A DNA stretch of 60,000 bases from positions 11,486,001 through 11,546,000 of the forward strand of contig CM043967.1 in assembly GCA_014529385.2 (NCBI GenBank). Direction: 5' to 3'. The notes under the pieces were generated by a model. It saw only the letters and a list, made by a program, of their open reading frames with translations, was not told the DNA's origin and ran no database searches. Made by a program: the position numbers and the translations under genes. Shown in pieces: positions 46,712-55,738 of the stretch. This stretch comes from Adiantum capillus-veneris. Taxonomy: Eukaryota; Streptophyta; Polypodiopsida; Polypodiales; Pteridaceae. Numbering within the stretch: position 1 is the stretch's first letter; each line of letters begins with the position of its first letter.

Positions 46712-47600
46712 TGAGTAAGAGCATGGATAACCGCCAAAAGCTCTTTCTCATAAATCTGTACTGTCAATTCCGGCCTTGAAAACAATCGGCTTTCGTAGGC
46801 AATGACATGGCCTTCTTGCATTAAGACCGCACCCAGACTACGACCACAAGCATCACAATATACTTCGAATGACTTCTGCAAGTCCGGCAAAGTCAAAACT
46901 GGTCGTGTAGTCAATTTCTCTTTCAATGTCTGATAGGCAGTCACTTGTGTGGATCCCCACGAGAAAGGGACTCCTTTCTGCGTCCACATATGCAAAGGGG
47001 AAGCAACCTCTGCAAACTTTCTAATGAACGGCCTATAGTACGAGCACAAGCCTAAGAAGCTTCTAACTCATGGACTTTCTTCAAATCGGGCCAATCACGG
47101 ATCGTCTGTATCTTCGCCGGGTCCATCTGCACTCCTGCTGCTGAGACAATATGCCCCAAAAAGTGTATCTCGGGTAGGAAAAATTCACTTTTCTTCGCAT
47201 TAATCGCCAACTTGTGATCTTGTGATGCTTGAAAGACTTGTAGCAGATGTTCTCTATGTTCTGCCTCATCCTTGGAGAAAACAATGATGTCGTCAAAGAA
47301 AGTGCCAACAAATAGTCTGTACTCTGGAAAAATCCTGTCCATCATCTAGTTAAATGTCGCAGGAGCATTGGTTAGGCCAAAAGACATCACCAAAAACTCA
47401 AATAACGCAAAAGTCGTCCGAAAAGCTGTCTTGTGGACATCTCTCGGCGCGATTCGGATTTGATGATATCCGCTCTTCAAATTGATCTTGCTAAAACACG
47501 AGGATCCCTGTAGTCAGTCAAGAATATCATCGATCCTAGGAATTGGAAATCTGTTCTTGATGGTGATTTTGTTGAGAGCTCTAGAATCAATGCACATTCT
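46577..47600 (-). pseudogene. Element B reverse transcriptase and RNase H
   Basis: RT motifs: [20 protein letters not shown] (47,540-47,600), [29 protein letters not shown], a stop, then FFDDIIVFSKDE (47,250-47,300) and FLGHIVSAAGVQMDP. RNase H (46,650-47,000) has CDACGRSLGAVLMQ and YEKELLAVIHAL, but the final TDH motif is lost in a small deletion (text goes from TVFT to GVYATSCH). Stops at LD*LQG and N*MMDR are consistent with C to T or G to A change. Confidence 0.9.
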
Positions 47601-47672
47601 CCAAGATCCGTCTTTCTTCAAAACCAACAACATTGGAGAGCAGTATGGTGAAGTACTAGGCTGGACAAGACC

Positions 47673-48371
47673 CTATTTCAAGAGGTCTTTCACTTGGTTC
47701 ATAATTTCTTCATTTTGGGCTCGGCTCACACGGTAAGGTGGCTGGTTTGGTGGTGTGCTTCCAGGTATCAGATCAATGGTATGATCCTCAGGACGAGCGG
47801 GTGGTAACTCGCCTGGCAGGCCCTCTGAAAAGCAATCCGCATGAGTGTGGAGAAAATCTTGGCGTTCTTTATCAAGTTCCGACAAATTTGTCCTATGTTC
47901 ATCATTCAACTCTTTCAAAAAGATCGAGTAAACAAACAGACTGGATTTCATTAATTTTGAAACGACCGAAGTCGATACAATAGGGACAGACTCGCCCTTA
48001 AGTTTTACATCAAGTATAATAGTTCGGCCTTTCTCTGTAGTCAAAGTCGCTTTTCTCGCGCGATAGTCGACCACGGCGTTGTTCTTATGGTACCAGGGAA
48101 TTCCCAGGAGGACATCACAACCTTCCAAGGGGATTATGTAGAAGTCCTCGTGCCCCAACTACTTCTGACAATGCGACCGAAGTTTGCCAATGACAAGTGT
48201 AATGGCTACGTCCGTGTCGGGTGCCGCTAGAACTGCCTCTGCTAGTGGTCCCATCCGATCGGGTGTGATCTTGAGCCGCGCCGCCAATGCAGGTGAAATG
48301 AAGTTGGCCTTGGCTCCCCCATCAAAGAAAATCAGGGTTCTTGGTCTTTCACTTTGCCCCAATCTCGGCAA
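47673..48371 (-). pseudogene. Element B protease and RT start
   Basis: 48,159-48,371: LIFFDGGAKANFISPALA is the protease active-site loop with DGG instead of DTG or DSG. 47,673-48,158 continues with EGCDVLLGIPWYHKNNAVVD, a linker, and [20 protein letters not shown], the entry to RT. The frame between them is broken by a stop at about 48,160. Confidence 0.85.
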
Positions 48372-50000
48372 AGTTTTGTACTCTCGTCAATCGTGCTTGG
48401 GTCAGTACCCATGCAATCTGGAACCAGTCCTGCTTTCATCTTGCCTTTTCGTCCACGTTCCTCAGCTGCTTTTGAACCCTCAGGCCTGTCTTCATCTTTG
48501 TCGTTCTGTTCTTTCGGTGCCTTTTTAGGGCACTTCGTGGAGATATGCCCAGTTTCCCCGCATACAAAGCACTTCCCTTCTTTGACGTAGATAGTCTTCT
48601 CTCGAAGAGTGAGCTTGGGTCGTGCATCCTTTTCTTTCTTTTTTGGGTTGCTCTTCTTCTTTCTACCTTCATTGTTCGAAGTCTGTTCGGTCCTTTGCGT
48701 CATGATTTCAGTGGGGTAGGTCAAATTGCGTGGATGAATGGCAAAACCCCGTTTCGCATGACTCATCAGTTCCTGAATGGAATCTGTCTTTTGCTCTAAG
48801 CAGTGATCTCGGATCTGTGTAGGAAGTCCCAAGGTAAACCGCTCAATCTGTTCTTTGAACGAGATCTTCTTAAATGAAGAAGCTGTTAGAAAAGAGCTCC
48901 AGAATCTCTCGCAATATGCGTCCAATATATCTTTCATGGCCATCCGAAGATGGTTCCAAGTAGTTCGTATGTCGCGCTCGTACTCCTGTGTCAGCCATAA
49001 AGAAATAAAAAGACTTCAATTTCAGCCATTTAAGTGGCGCTTTCTTGTTCAATAGAAGAGTGGACCACCAAGTTCGAGCATTTTCCTTGAAGTAAGATGT
49101 AGCCCTCCGAATCTTGGAGTGCTCTGAGTAATGTCCTCCAGAGAAAGCTATGTCAAACTACTGTATGAAGGCCAAAGCCTTCGAAGCATCTCGAAATCCA
49201 AAAAACGAGTCAAATTTAATTGACTGTCCACCTTCTTTAAACTCTCGGACTTTCTTGCTTTTATCTTCCTTGCATAAAATCTGCTGTTGTTGGAGTCCAA
49301 ACTATCCGAAGACGAGTCCTCTGTAGAACTGTCCGAAACTGGGCGAAATCTAGACTTCTTTGCCTTTTTCTTGCCCTTTTCGAAGCTTTGCTTTTTGCTT
49401 CGCTTTTTCCCTTTTTTGTCTTCTTTGCTCGAGTCGTAAGAGCTAGAAGAACTGTCAGAAGAAGAAGAAGAAGAAGAAGAAGAAGAAGAAGAAGAAGAAG
49501 AAGAAGAAGAAGAACTAGGTACTCCTTCAAATCGCATACGCTTCTTCTTTCTTACCAAGGCAAAAGTAGATCGACGACCCAAATAACCTGGGAAATCAGT
49601 TCCTTTCTTCTGCTTTTTGTCGTGCTTTTTAGCTTTGTTCTACGTGTCAAAAAGCTCTTTAATCCGTGCATCAACCACCTCTTCTAATTCTTGCTCTGTA
49701 AACATCCTCGGCGTCGGAGGTTGTTTGAGCACCGGTTTGAGGGGTGGCTCCGTGATTTGCCGCCACTGTGAGTGCACCTCGTCGAAGGAGGTCTGGGTGA
49801 AAAATTTTGCAAGTTTAGGGTCCTTCGCAAAATTCATCATGAACTTTGTCGCATCATCGACCAATCTTTGATGTTCCATCTCTTCAAGCTCCGCCTGAGT
49901 AGGCCGAGGTGAGCCGTACTCCTCGCGTGAATCTTCTTCGTGATCTCTTCCCCCATCTGCGGATGCAGAGGAAGTCGACTGTCCTTTGCTTGAATCCATA
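48332..50000 (-). pseudogene. Element B gag
   Basis: The start is probably MDSSKGQSTSSASADG (ATG at about 49,998) in the frame 49,640-50,086. A stop follows, then 49,148-49,582 with a poly-Ser run and basic KKGKKRSKKQ. The gag core follows with FDIAFSGGHYSEHSK and RTWWSTLLLNKKAPLKW (48,990-49,140). 48,332-48,943 gives LDAYCERFWSSF, then the CCHC knuckle CFVCGETGHISTKC. The serine run comes from a 57-bp GAA/TTC repeat (49,458-49,514). Confidence 0.9.
49458..49514. repeat. GAA trinucleotide repeat encoding poly-Ser in gag
   Basis: About 19 GAA units on the plus strand. In the gag frame on the minus strand they give TCT/TCC-type Ser codons. Element A has no counterpart. Confidence 0.9.
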
Positions 50001-50050
50001 ATTGCCGCGTAAAAAGGATCGGATTTCCTGGTAGAAGAGAAATCGGCCGC

Positions 50051-50062
50051 CCTGTGATACCA
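50051..50062 (-). promoter_or_regulatory. Primer binding site of element B
   Basis: The minus strand reads TGGTATCACAGG, one base from the LTR. It is a diverged tRNA-iMet-type site (ACAGG instead of AGAGC). Confidence 0.8.
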
Positions 50063-50063
50063 T

Positions 50064-50678
50064 TGTAATAGACTTGGACACTCCAAGTCAAGAATCTACC
50101 GCGACACAACAGGAATTCACTTCAAAACAATTCACAATTTGATTCGACACCGGCCCGGTGGAGTTCCGTGCCAAGATGTATTGGCCCCAAAGACTGGCGC
50201 CCCTTTTGGTATTTCTTTTTGTATTAAAATCTGTGCTCAAAGTACAAGGGAGTGGGAGGGTCTCACTCTCAGACTCTGCGTCCAGATGCTCTGAGAAGTG
50301 GGAGCCCAAACCACACTCATAAAGGTTTACAAGGGATGCCAAAAGCAGAGCCCCAAAAGTTGCCAATTAAAAGCATTCATCTCTCAAGCCATTGCTTGGT
50401 AAATAAAGCAACTCAAACATAAAACAATTTTCCCCAAATGCTGCTTTTAACTTTGCATAGAATTCAGCCCTGATTTCCGTAGGCAAAAAGCGTCCGTACA
50501 GCTGCCGTAAAACGCGGGGTTCCGTACAGCCATGCCACGTTAGCTTTTCTGGGTTTTGCGCCGCGAATTGCGGGCCTGCCACGTCATCATTTCAGCTTGC
50601 CTGTTTTTCTCGGGATTGTCCATGCCAAAGGGAGAGTGTGTGTGTGTATACAGGTTGCCACGTCACTGGGTTGTGACA
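50064..50678 (-). repeat. 5' LTR of element B
   Basis: TGTAATAGAC to GGTTGTGACA on the plus strand, 615 bp. It contains the shared LTR block (50,178-50,226) and GCCACGTCA at 50,578 and 50,657. It differs from the 3' LTR by scattered substitutions, so the insertion is not recent. Confidence 0.95.
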
Positions 50679-50697
50679 GTTAGATGTGTACGTGACA

Positions 50698-50709
50698 TCC
50701 CCTCCTTAT
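50698..50709 (-). promoter_or_regulatory. Polypurine tract of element C
   Basis: The minus strand reads AATAAGGAGGGGA before the LTR start TGTCACGTAC, matching the D tract AAAAGGAGGGGA. Confidence 0.8.
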
Positions 50710-50712
50710 TAA

Positions 50713-51690
50713 GTGAGGTACTGATACCGAACTCTATGGTGTCGAGGGAGATCGCCAATCATGTCTGGAATCCTGTGAAGGACTCTTCGCCGGCCCACTC
50801 TGATGCGTGGGTCGTGCGATACTTGAACTTCATAAAGGTTTGCAACGCTTGCTACTTTGGGCCGCGTCGAAAGTGGCACAAAGTTATCTGTGGCTGCTTC
50901 AATGGTCCAACTGCGTCTATGGACGTAGGTCCACCTTCTTCAAGAATCTCCGATGAGGAAAATTCTTGAAACCACTTCCAACACAAAAACACGAACATAC
51001 CCATTCCATTTTGAGTGATTGGAAAAATTCTAGTCTTCTTTAAAGACTGTGCATGCAATGTAGATGAACAAAGAGACGGAGTGCCAAACCGTTCATCAAA
51101 CACACGCAAAAAATGGAATCGAAACTTGTCTTTTTGATCTAAATCTATCTGTGGCAAATCACAATGGAACTGCTGATGCTTGATAGTCAATCTTTCTTGT
51201 GCTCTTTCGGAGACTGTGTCATGCCAAGGAAGAGACATGGAATGTGAATTCCTTGAATGCAAACATTTCATCTCTTCATGAGTAATCCGCATACATCCGT
51301 GCTTATTCATGAGTGAATAGTGTTCAACGTACAATATCGCATGCCTGTGGAAAGGGAACACAAAGACGTTGACTAAAATACAGGAAACCGTCACGAATGA
51401 GACACTCGAACAATGCGTGCTGACTAATCATGCGCACACATAATACTCCGTGAGAGGGTTCTTTGGAGCTCGACTCGAGAGCCAAGATTGGTTCTTCGTG
51501 ATTGATCAAATCTGCAATGAGGTTAGCTTCACTAGAAAAAGCATCAACTAAACCATCATCCTTGTGAACAATCACATCTTTATCTTGCAAATCATCATGC
51601 TTGTGAATAATCACATCTTGATCATGCAAATCATGTGTGTCGTGCTTTGGAGAAGAAAAGACTGAGAGAGTCTCCTTCTTCTGTTTCTTT
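50713..51690 (-). pseudogene. Conserved accessory ORF of element C, unknown function
   Basis: Continuing in frame from the protease (51,324-52,142), it starts ETLSVFSSPKHDTHDLHD, then a His/Asp-rich repeat (IIHKHDDLQDKDVIVHKDD) and DAFSSEANLIADLINHE, followed by RMISQHALFECLIRDGFLYF. One frameshift near 51,350 leads to 50,852-51,394 with EHYSLMNKHGCMRITHEEM, HSMSLPWHD, SERAQE, then GMFVFLCWKWFQE, a short hydrophobic stretch, and EILEEG. The last blocks (NLYEVQVSHDPRIRVGRRRV) are in another frame near 50,770-50,860. The same blocks occur in the same order in element D. In C the gag-protease frame runs into it, so it may be the C-terminal part of a gag-pro-X polyprotein. Confidence 0.65.
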
Positions 51691-52142
51691 TCAATCTTCG
51701 CCTGCACATGAGAAAGAATGAAGAATGAACAACTTCCTCCCCACGAATGACAATGGGAGTCACTTTTGGCATTGAACATGAACTTATTTTCCGCCCAATC
51801 AATGAGAGGGTTATGCTCACGAAACCATCGAATGCCTAAAAGCATATCACATCCTGAAAGAGGAGACACTACAAATTTTTTGCGGAAGGACGCTTGTTGA
51901 ACAATGAACAACACATCAAGGCACTCTTGCATAATGAGAGAGTCCATACCGGGAGCGAAGCCCGACACTTCGAAAGGAGATGTCTTGCTAACCTCCAAGC
52001 GGGCTCTTTCGACAAGAGAGTCACTAATCACATCATGCATGCTGCCTGGATCAAACAATATGACAAAAGGCTGACCCTTCACATGACCATAACACTTAAT
52101 GAGAGACTCAGCAATGGGAGGATCATGAGAAACTTGGAACAT
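51690..52142 (-). CDS. Element C retropepsin-like protease
   Basis: The frame 51,324-52,142 contains PFVILFDPGSMHDVISDSLV, the retropepsin active-site loop in the DPGS form, and later FVVSPLSGCDMLLGIRWFREH, the second conserved segment near the flap. The protease would cleave gag from the accessory part. It is upstream of the accessory ORF without a stop and downstream of the CCHC knuckle. No RT follows, unlike Ty3/Gypsy elements. Confidence 0.75.
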
Positions 52143-52149
52143 ACGTGTG

Positions 52150-52743
52150 TTCTCGTTTATGACATTAACAGAGGATGTGGGTTCTATGGGTTCTTTAGAT
52201 TCGTTAGATTCAATCTTAGGACATGTTTTCTTTATATATAATATGATCCTTGACGTGACAATGATAACATCGACTTTCCTTAGAATAAATGCCTTGTTCT
52301 TCTGACGTGATGTATCCTCCTAAAAATTCCTTGTGCGGCTTTTTCATTTGGAGTGAGCTTAGGTTTAGCAATTGTGTTAGATTTACCCTTAGATTCATTG
52401 TGAGTGTTCTTTTTTGAGAGACTAGAGGAAGAATGGTTAGAGGAGTTACATTCTTACCATTCTTACCGTTCTGAGGATTCTGAGGAGTCTGAGAGGTACT
52501 TTGAGAAGTCTTGTTCTCCTTAGGCTTTCCCTTATTGTGCTTCATCTCCTGCGTTAGAGCAATGGCTACCGCCTTGTTGAGATCCACAGAGTCGAAGACT
52601 TCTACATCAAACCTGATATAATCGTCCAACCCAAAAAGGAATGCCTCTTTGCGCTCATCATCCGATTTGTGTAATTGGGTGCCAATCTGCAAAACACGGT
52701 TAGAAAAAGACATAACTGGCATACCATCCACTTTCTTGGCCAC
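52150..52743 (-). pseudogene. Element C gag C-terminal part
   Basis: 52,216-52,743: PVMSFSNRVLQIGTQLHK, DDERKEAFLFGLDDYIRFDV, a Lys/Gln/Asn-rich linker, then the zinc knuckle CYHCHVKDHIIYKE, where the last Cys of CCHC is not in place. The gag N-terminus is cut off at the junction with element F. Confidence 0.75.
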
Positions 52744-53470
52744 AGTCTCTCAAAGGATGGTGTCAGAATGGATCCCGCAAAGGTCGAAGCTATCAAAACA
52801 TGGCCAGGCTTGAAGACTGTGCACAATGTCAGAAGCTTCTTGGGATTGTGTTCCTACTAAGAAGGTTTATCAGAATTTTGCAGAGATAGCATCATCTCTT
52901 CACGCTTTGCAAAAAAAAGAGGTCACTTTCAAATGGACCCAAAAAGAGATTTCAGCTCTTAGTCTCTTAAAGAAAAAGTTGACTTCAGATCTAGTTATTG
53001 TTTTGCCAGACCTTAGGAAGTCATTTGTGGTCCAGTGTGACGCGTGTGGCAATAGCATCGGAGCAATGCTAATGCAGGATGGACGGGTAGTAGCTTATGA
53101 AAGTCGAATTTTGCAAGGGGCAGAGAAGACTATGCAAGTTTATGAGAAAGAACTCTTGGCCGTGATTCATGCGCTTTCTAGTTGGAAGCACTACCTCTTA
53201 GGTGTTGATTTTGTTGTCCAGACAGACCATCAGACCTTGCGATACTTCTTGACACAGTCAAAGTTATTCAAAAAGCATATGCGATGGGCAACATTCTTTC
53301 TATGTTCTACTTCCAGATTATGCATGTGGAAGGCAAGAAGAATGTTGTGGCTGATGCGTTATCAAGGAAGCCACAAATTTCAACTGTGTCAATCCCTTAT
53401 CATCATGAGCTTGATGACATGAAGGAACAATATGCTACTGATGAAGATTTTGCAAGGATCTTTGAATAGT
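52720..53470 (+). pseudogene. Element F: RT end and RNase H
   Basis: IHFLGHSLSKDGVRMDPAKV begins at about 52,720 (RT C-terminus), then SFLGLCSY and, after a frame change, RNase H with CDACGNSIGAMLMQDG, YEKELLAVIHALSSWKH and QTDHQTLRYF (all acidic residues present, 53,030-53,260). 53,284-53,469 has FQIMHVEGKKNVVADALSRKP. The 5' half of the element is missing. Confidence 0.9.
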
Positions 53471-53567
53471 TGCAAGAGGGGCAACATCATGAGCACTACC
53501 TCTCAGAGATGATTTTATAATGATGCATGGCAGACTTTGTGTCACTAGGCCATTGTGACATAAGGTC

Positions 53568-54890
53568 ATGGAAGAGAGTCATGTCCCACCGTATGCAGGG
53601 CAGCATGGTATTGATGCAAGAGTTAAAGCGGTAGAGACATTCTTCTATTGGCCTACCTTGACGAGAGATGTGGATGCCTTTATGCGAGCATGCGTGACTT
53701 ACCAAAAGGTCAAGTTTGACAGGCGAAAGGCACCAGGCTTGTTACAACCACTGCCGATTCCGGATAAGCCATGGGAAAGCATTGCTATGGACTTTATCTT
53801 TGATCTTCCAAGAACACCAAGAGGGAATGATGATATATGGACCATTATTTGCAGGTTCAGCAAGCAGGCACATTTTATCCCTGTTAGGAAGAAGATAAAA
53901 TTTGATCAGATGGCATGCTTGTTCAAGTACAATGTGTTTAAGTACCATGGTATACCACAATCGATTGTCAGTGATCGTGATCCTTGCATGACAAGTTTGT
54001 TCTGGAGAGGATTGTTTGAGAACATGAGCACTACGCTCAAGTTCTCGTCTTCATTTCATCCACAAATTGATGGATTGTCAGAAGAGGCTAATTCTACCGT
54101 CTTAGATCTGTTGAAATGCTATGTGTCAGATAATAATGGCAAGTGGAAACAGTATTTGCCTATGCTTGAGTATGTGTACAATAATACGGTGCATTCGTCG
54201 ACTGGCAAAGCACCTTTTGAGATTGTTGAAGGCGGCAAAAAAGTTGCTCCCATTTTGCATACAAAGCACAAGATCTTTGAGGCAGATCGATATGTTGAAA
54301 ACATGGATGAGATGTACAAGAAAATTAAAGTTGCCTTGGAGAAGACTCAGGCAAAGCAGAAAAAGGTTGTTGATCGTCACCGTCGTGAATTGCTGTTATC
54401 ACCTGGTGATTGGGTTCTGTTAAGGTTCGAAAAGGCAAGGTTAAAGAAGATGAAGGGCAAGGAACGACTATTTCCTAAGCTCAATATGCTTTACTATGGG
54501 CCTTTTCAAGTGCTTGTCAAGATCAGTGATGTGGCTTACAGGTTGAAATTGCTTGATGCATGGAAGATTCATAATGCGTTTTACGTGAGTCTTCTAAGAC
54601 CCTTCGTAGGTGATGTGCCAGAAGATATGCCAGATGAGGATCAGCCAGAAGTTGAGGAACTTGATGAGATCCTGGTAACTGAGCAAGTTTTGGCACATAA
54701 GGATAGAAAAGTTAAAGGACAGGTTGCAAGATGCTACTTGGTGAAGTTCAAGAACTATCCGCCTATGGATGCAAAGTGGATGGAAGAGCATGAACTGTCA
54801 GAGTCACCAAATGTATCGTAGCTTTATCTTGAAGCCTTTGGGTTACAACCTACTTATGCCCCAACCCAACGTGTGCAAAGGAGGGGTAAT
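53568..54890 (+). pseudogene. Element F integrase with chromodomain, long open frame
   Basis: 417 uninterrupted codons: HVPPYAGQHG (His pair), then ACVTYQKVKFDRR, where the second finger Cys is Tyr. The catalytic residues are intact: SIAMDFIFDLP, IVSDRDPCMTSLFW and DGLSEEANSTVLDLL. GKAPFEIVEGGKKVAP and WVLLRFEKARLKKMKGKERL follow. The chromodomain reads TEQVLAHKDRKVKGQ then CYLVKFKNYPPMDAKWMEE. A TAG (54,819) occurs shortly before the usual LYLEAFG end. Confidence 0.9.
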
Positions 54891-55224
54891 GATAGAGCTA
54901 GCACATCAAATGTACATATGAATTCAGTGTAATAGATGCAAATGACAAAAGTATGAAGGTCTCATTCAGTCATTTGTATCTACGTGTTACGATCTTACTT
55001 GCGGATACATGCGATGATAAAAGAGTGCTAATAACACAAGATCATCAATGACGTGTATTTTTGTGTAATAGATGGAAATGACAAAAGTATGAAGGTCTCA
55101 TTAAGTCATTTGTATCTACGTGTTACGACCTTTCTTGCGGATATATGCGATGATAAAAGAGTGCTAATAACACAAGATCATTAAACGTGTGCAAAGGAGG
55201 GGTAATGATAGAGCTAGAACATCA
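54868..55224 (+). repeat. Duplicated polypurine tract and LTR start of element F, with a 136-bp-offset tandem repeat
   Basis: GCAAAGGAGGGGTAA followed by TGATAGAGCTAG occurs at 54,875 and again at 55,190 (LTR starts at 54,890 and 55,205). Between them, a segment with GACAAAAGTATGAAGGTCTC is present twice at an offset of 136 bp. The LTR itself does not continue normally: after the second copy a different LTR (G) begins. Confidence 0.85.
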
Positions 55225-55738
55225 TGTCACAAGACGGGCACCACGTGCCAATAGAAAAGAATAGGCTGAACAGACTTTTAGTAACAAGTGAACTGAAAGA
55301 GAGAGACGACATGAGACGCGGAGTGGCGGAATTCCACCCCAGAGAGTATTGGCCCCAAACGTTGGCACCCCTTTCGGCATTTCTTTATATTGCATCAACA
55401 CAGTATAAGCCGGTACTCCAGACTCTGCACCTTCTCCAGGAAGCATGCCAAAGAATGAGCCCTAGCCTCATATTTAAAGGCCCTTGGCCTAAAAAGCAGT
55501 TACAGTGAAAAGCCTTCAAGACTCAAAAGCTTCTGGTCCAAAAGCAATGCCAAAAAAGTTACCAGCGTAACTTACGGAATTCCGTACAGCTGCCACGTCA
55601 CCAGGCAGCGCGAAGCGCGAAATTTCGTACAGCCTGTCACGTCATCAGTCAACGTATCAGAAAACCTGCCACATCATCAGCTCCACGCAATTCCTTCAGT
55701 GTGTGTGTGCGTGGGTCCTGCTTTATTTTAATCCTTTA
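55225..55738 (-). repeat. Truncated LTR G (Gypsy, minus orientation)
   Basis: It contains the shared LTR block at 55,346-55,387 and GCCACGTCA at 55,592 in the same orientation and order as the A and B LTRs. The rest of its sequence differs, so it is another family. The right end is cut by the LTR of element E. Confidence 0.65.

Larger units (their letters stand above)
43334..50678 (-). mobile_element. Complete chromovirus B (Ty3/Gypsy)
   Basis: 3' LTR 43,334-43,945 and 5' LTR 50,064-50,678 are similar at 612 and 615 bp. The flanks are GTTAG on both sides (43,329-43,333 and 50,679-50,683), a perfect 5-bp duplication. The primer site and polypurine tract are present. The gene order gag, protease, RT, RNase H, integrase, chromodomain identifies a chromovirus. 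Stops and frameshifts are in most domains, so it is full length but inactive. It sits inside the LTR of element C. Confidence 0.95.
40502..52743 (-). mobile_element. Element C (same family as D), LTR interrupted twice, right end truncated
   Basis: Its 3' LTR is split into 40,502-41,097, 42,750-43,333 and 50,684-50,697 (1,194 bp together, against 1,226 for element D) by a solo LTR and element B. The polypurine tract follows at 50,698-50,709. The internal part then reads on the minus strand as accessory ORF, protease and gag, in rightward order. It is cut within gag at about 52,743 against plus-strand element F, so the 5' LTR is missing. No RT or integrase lies between protease and LTR. Confidence 0.85.

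Noticed and set aside
49388-49687. Arg-rich plus-strand protein
   Set aside because: Antisense shadow of the GAA repeat in element B gag.
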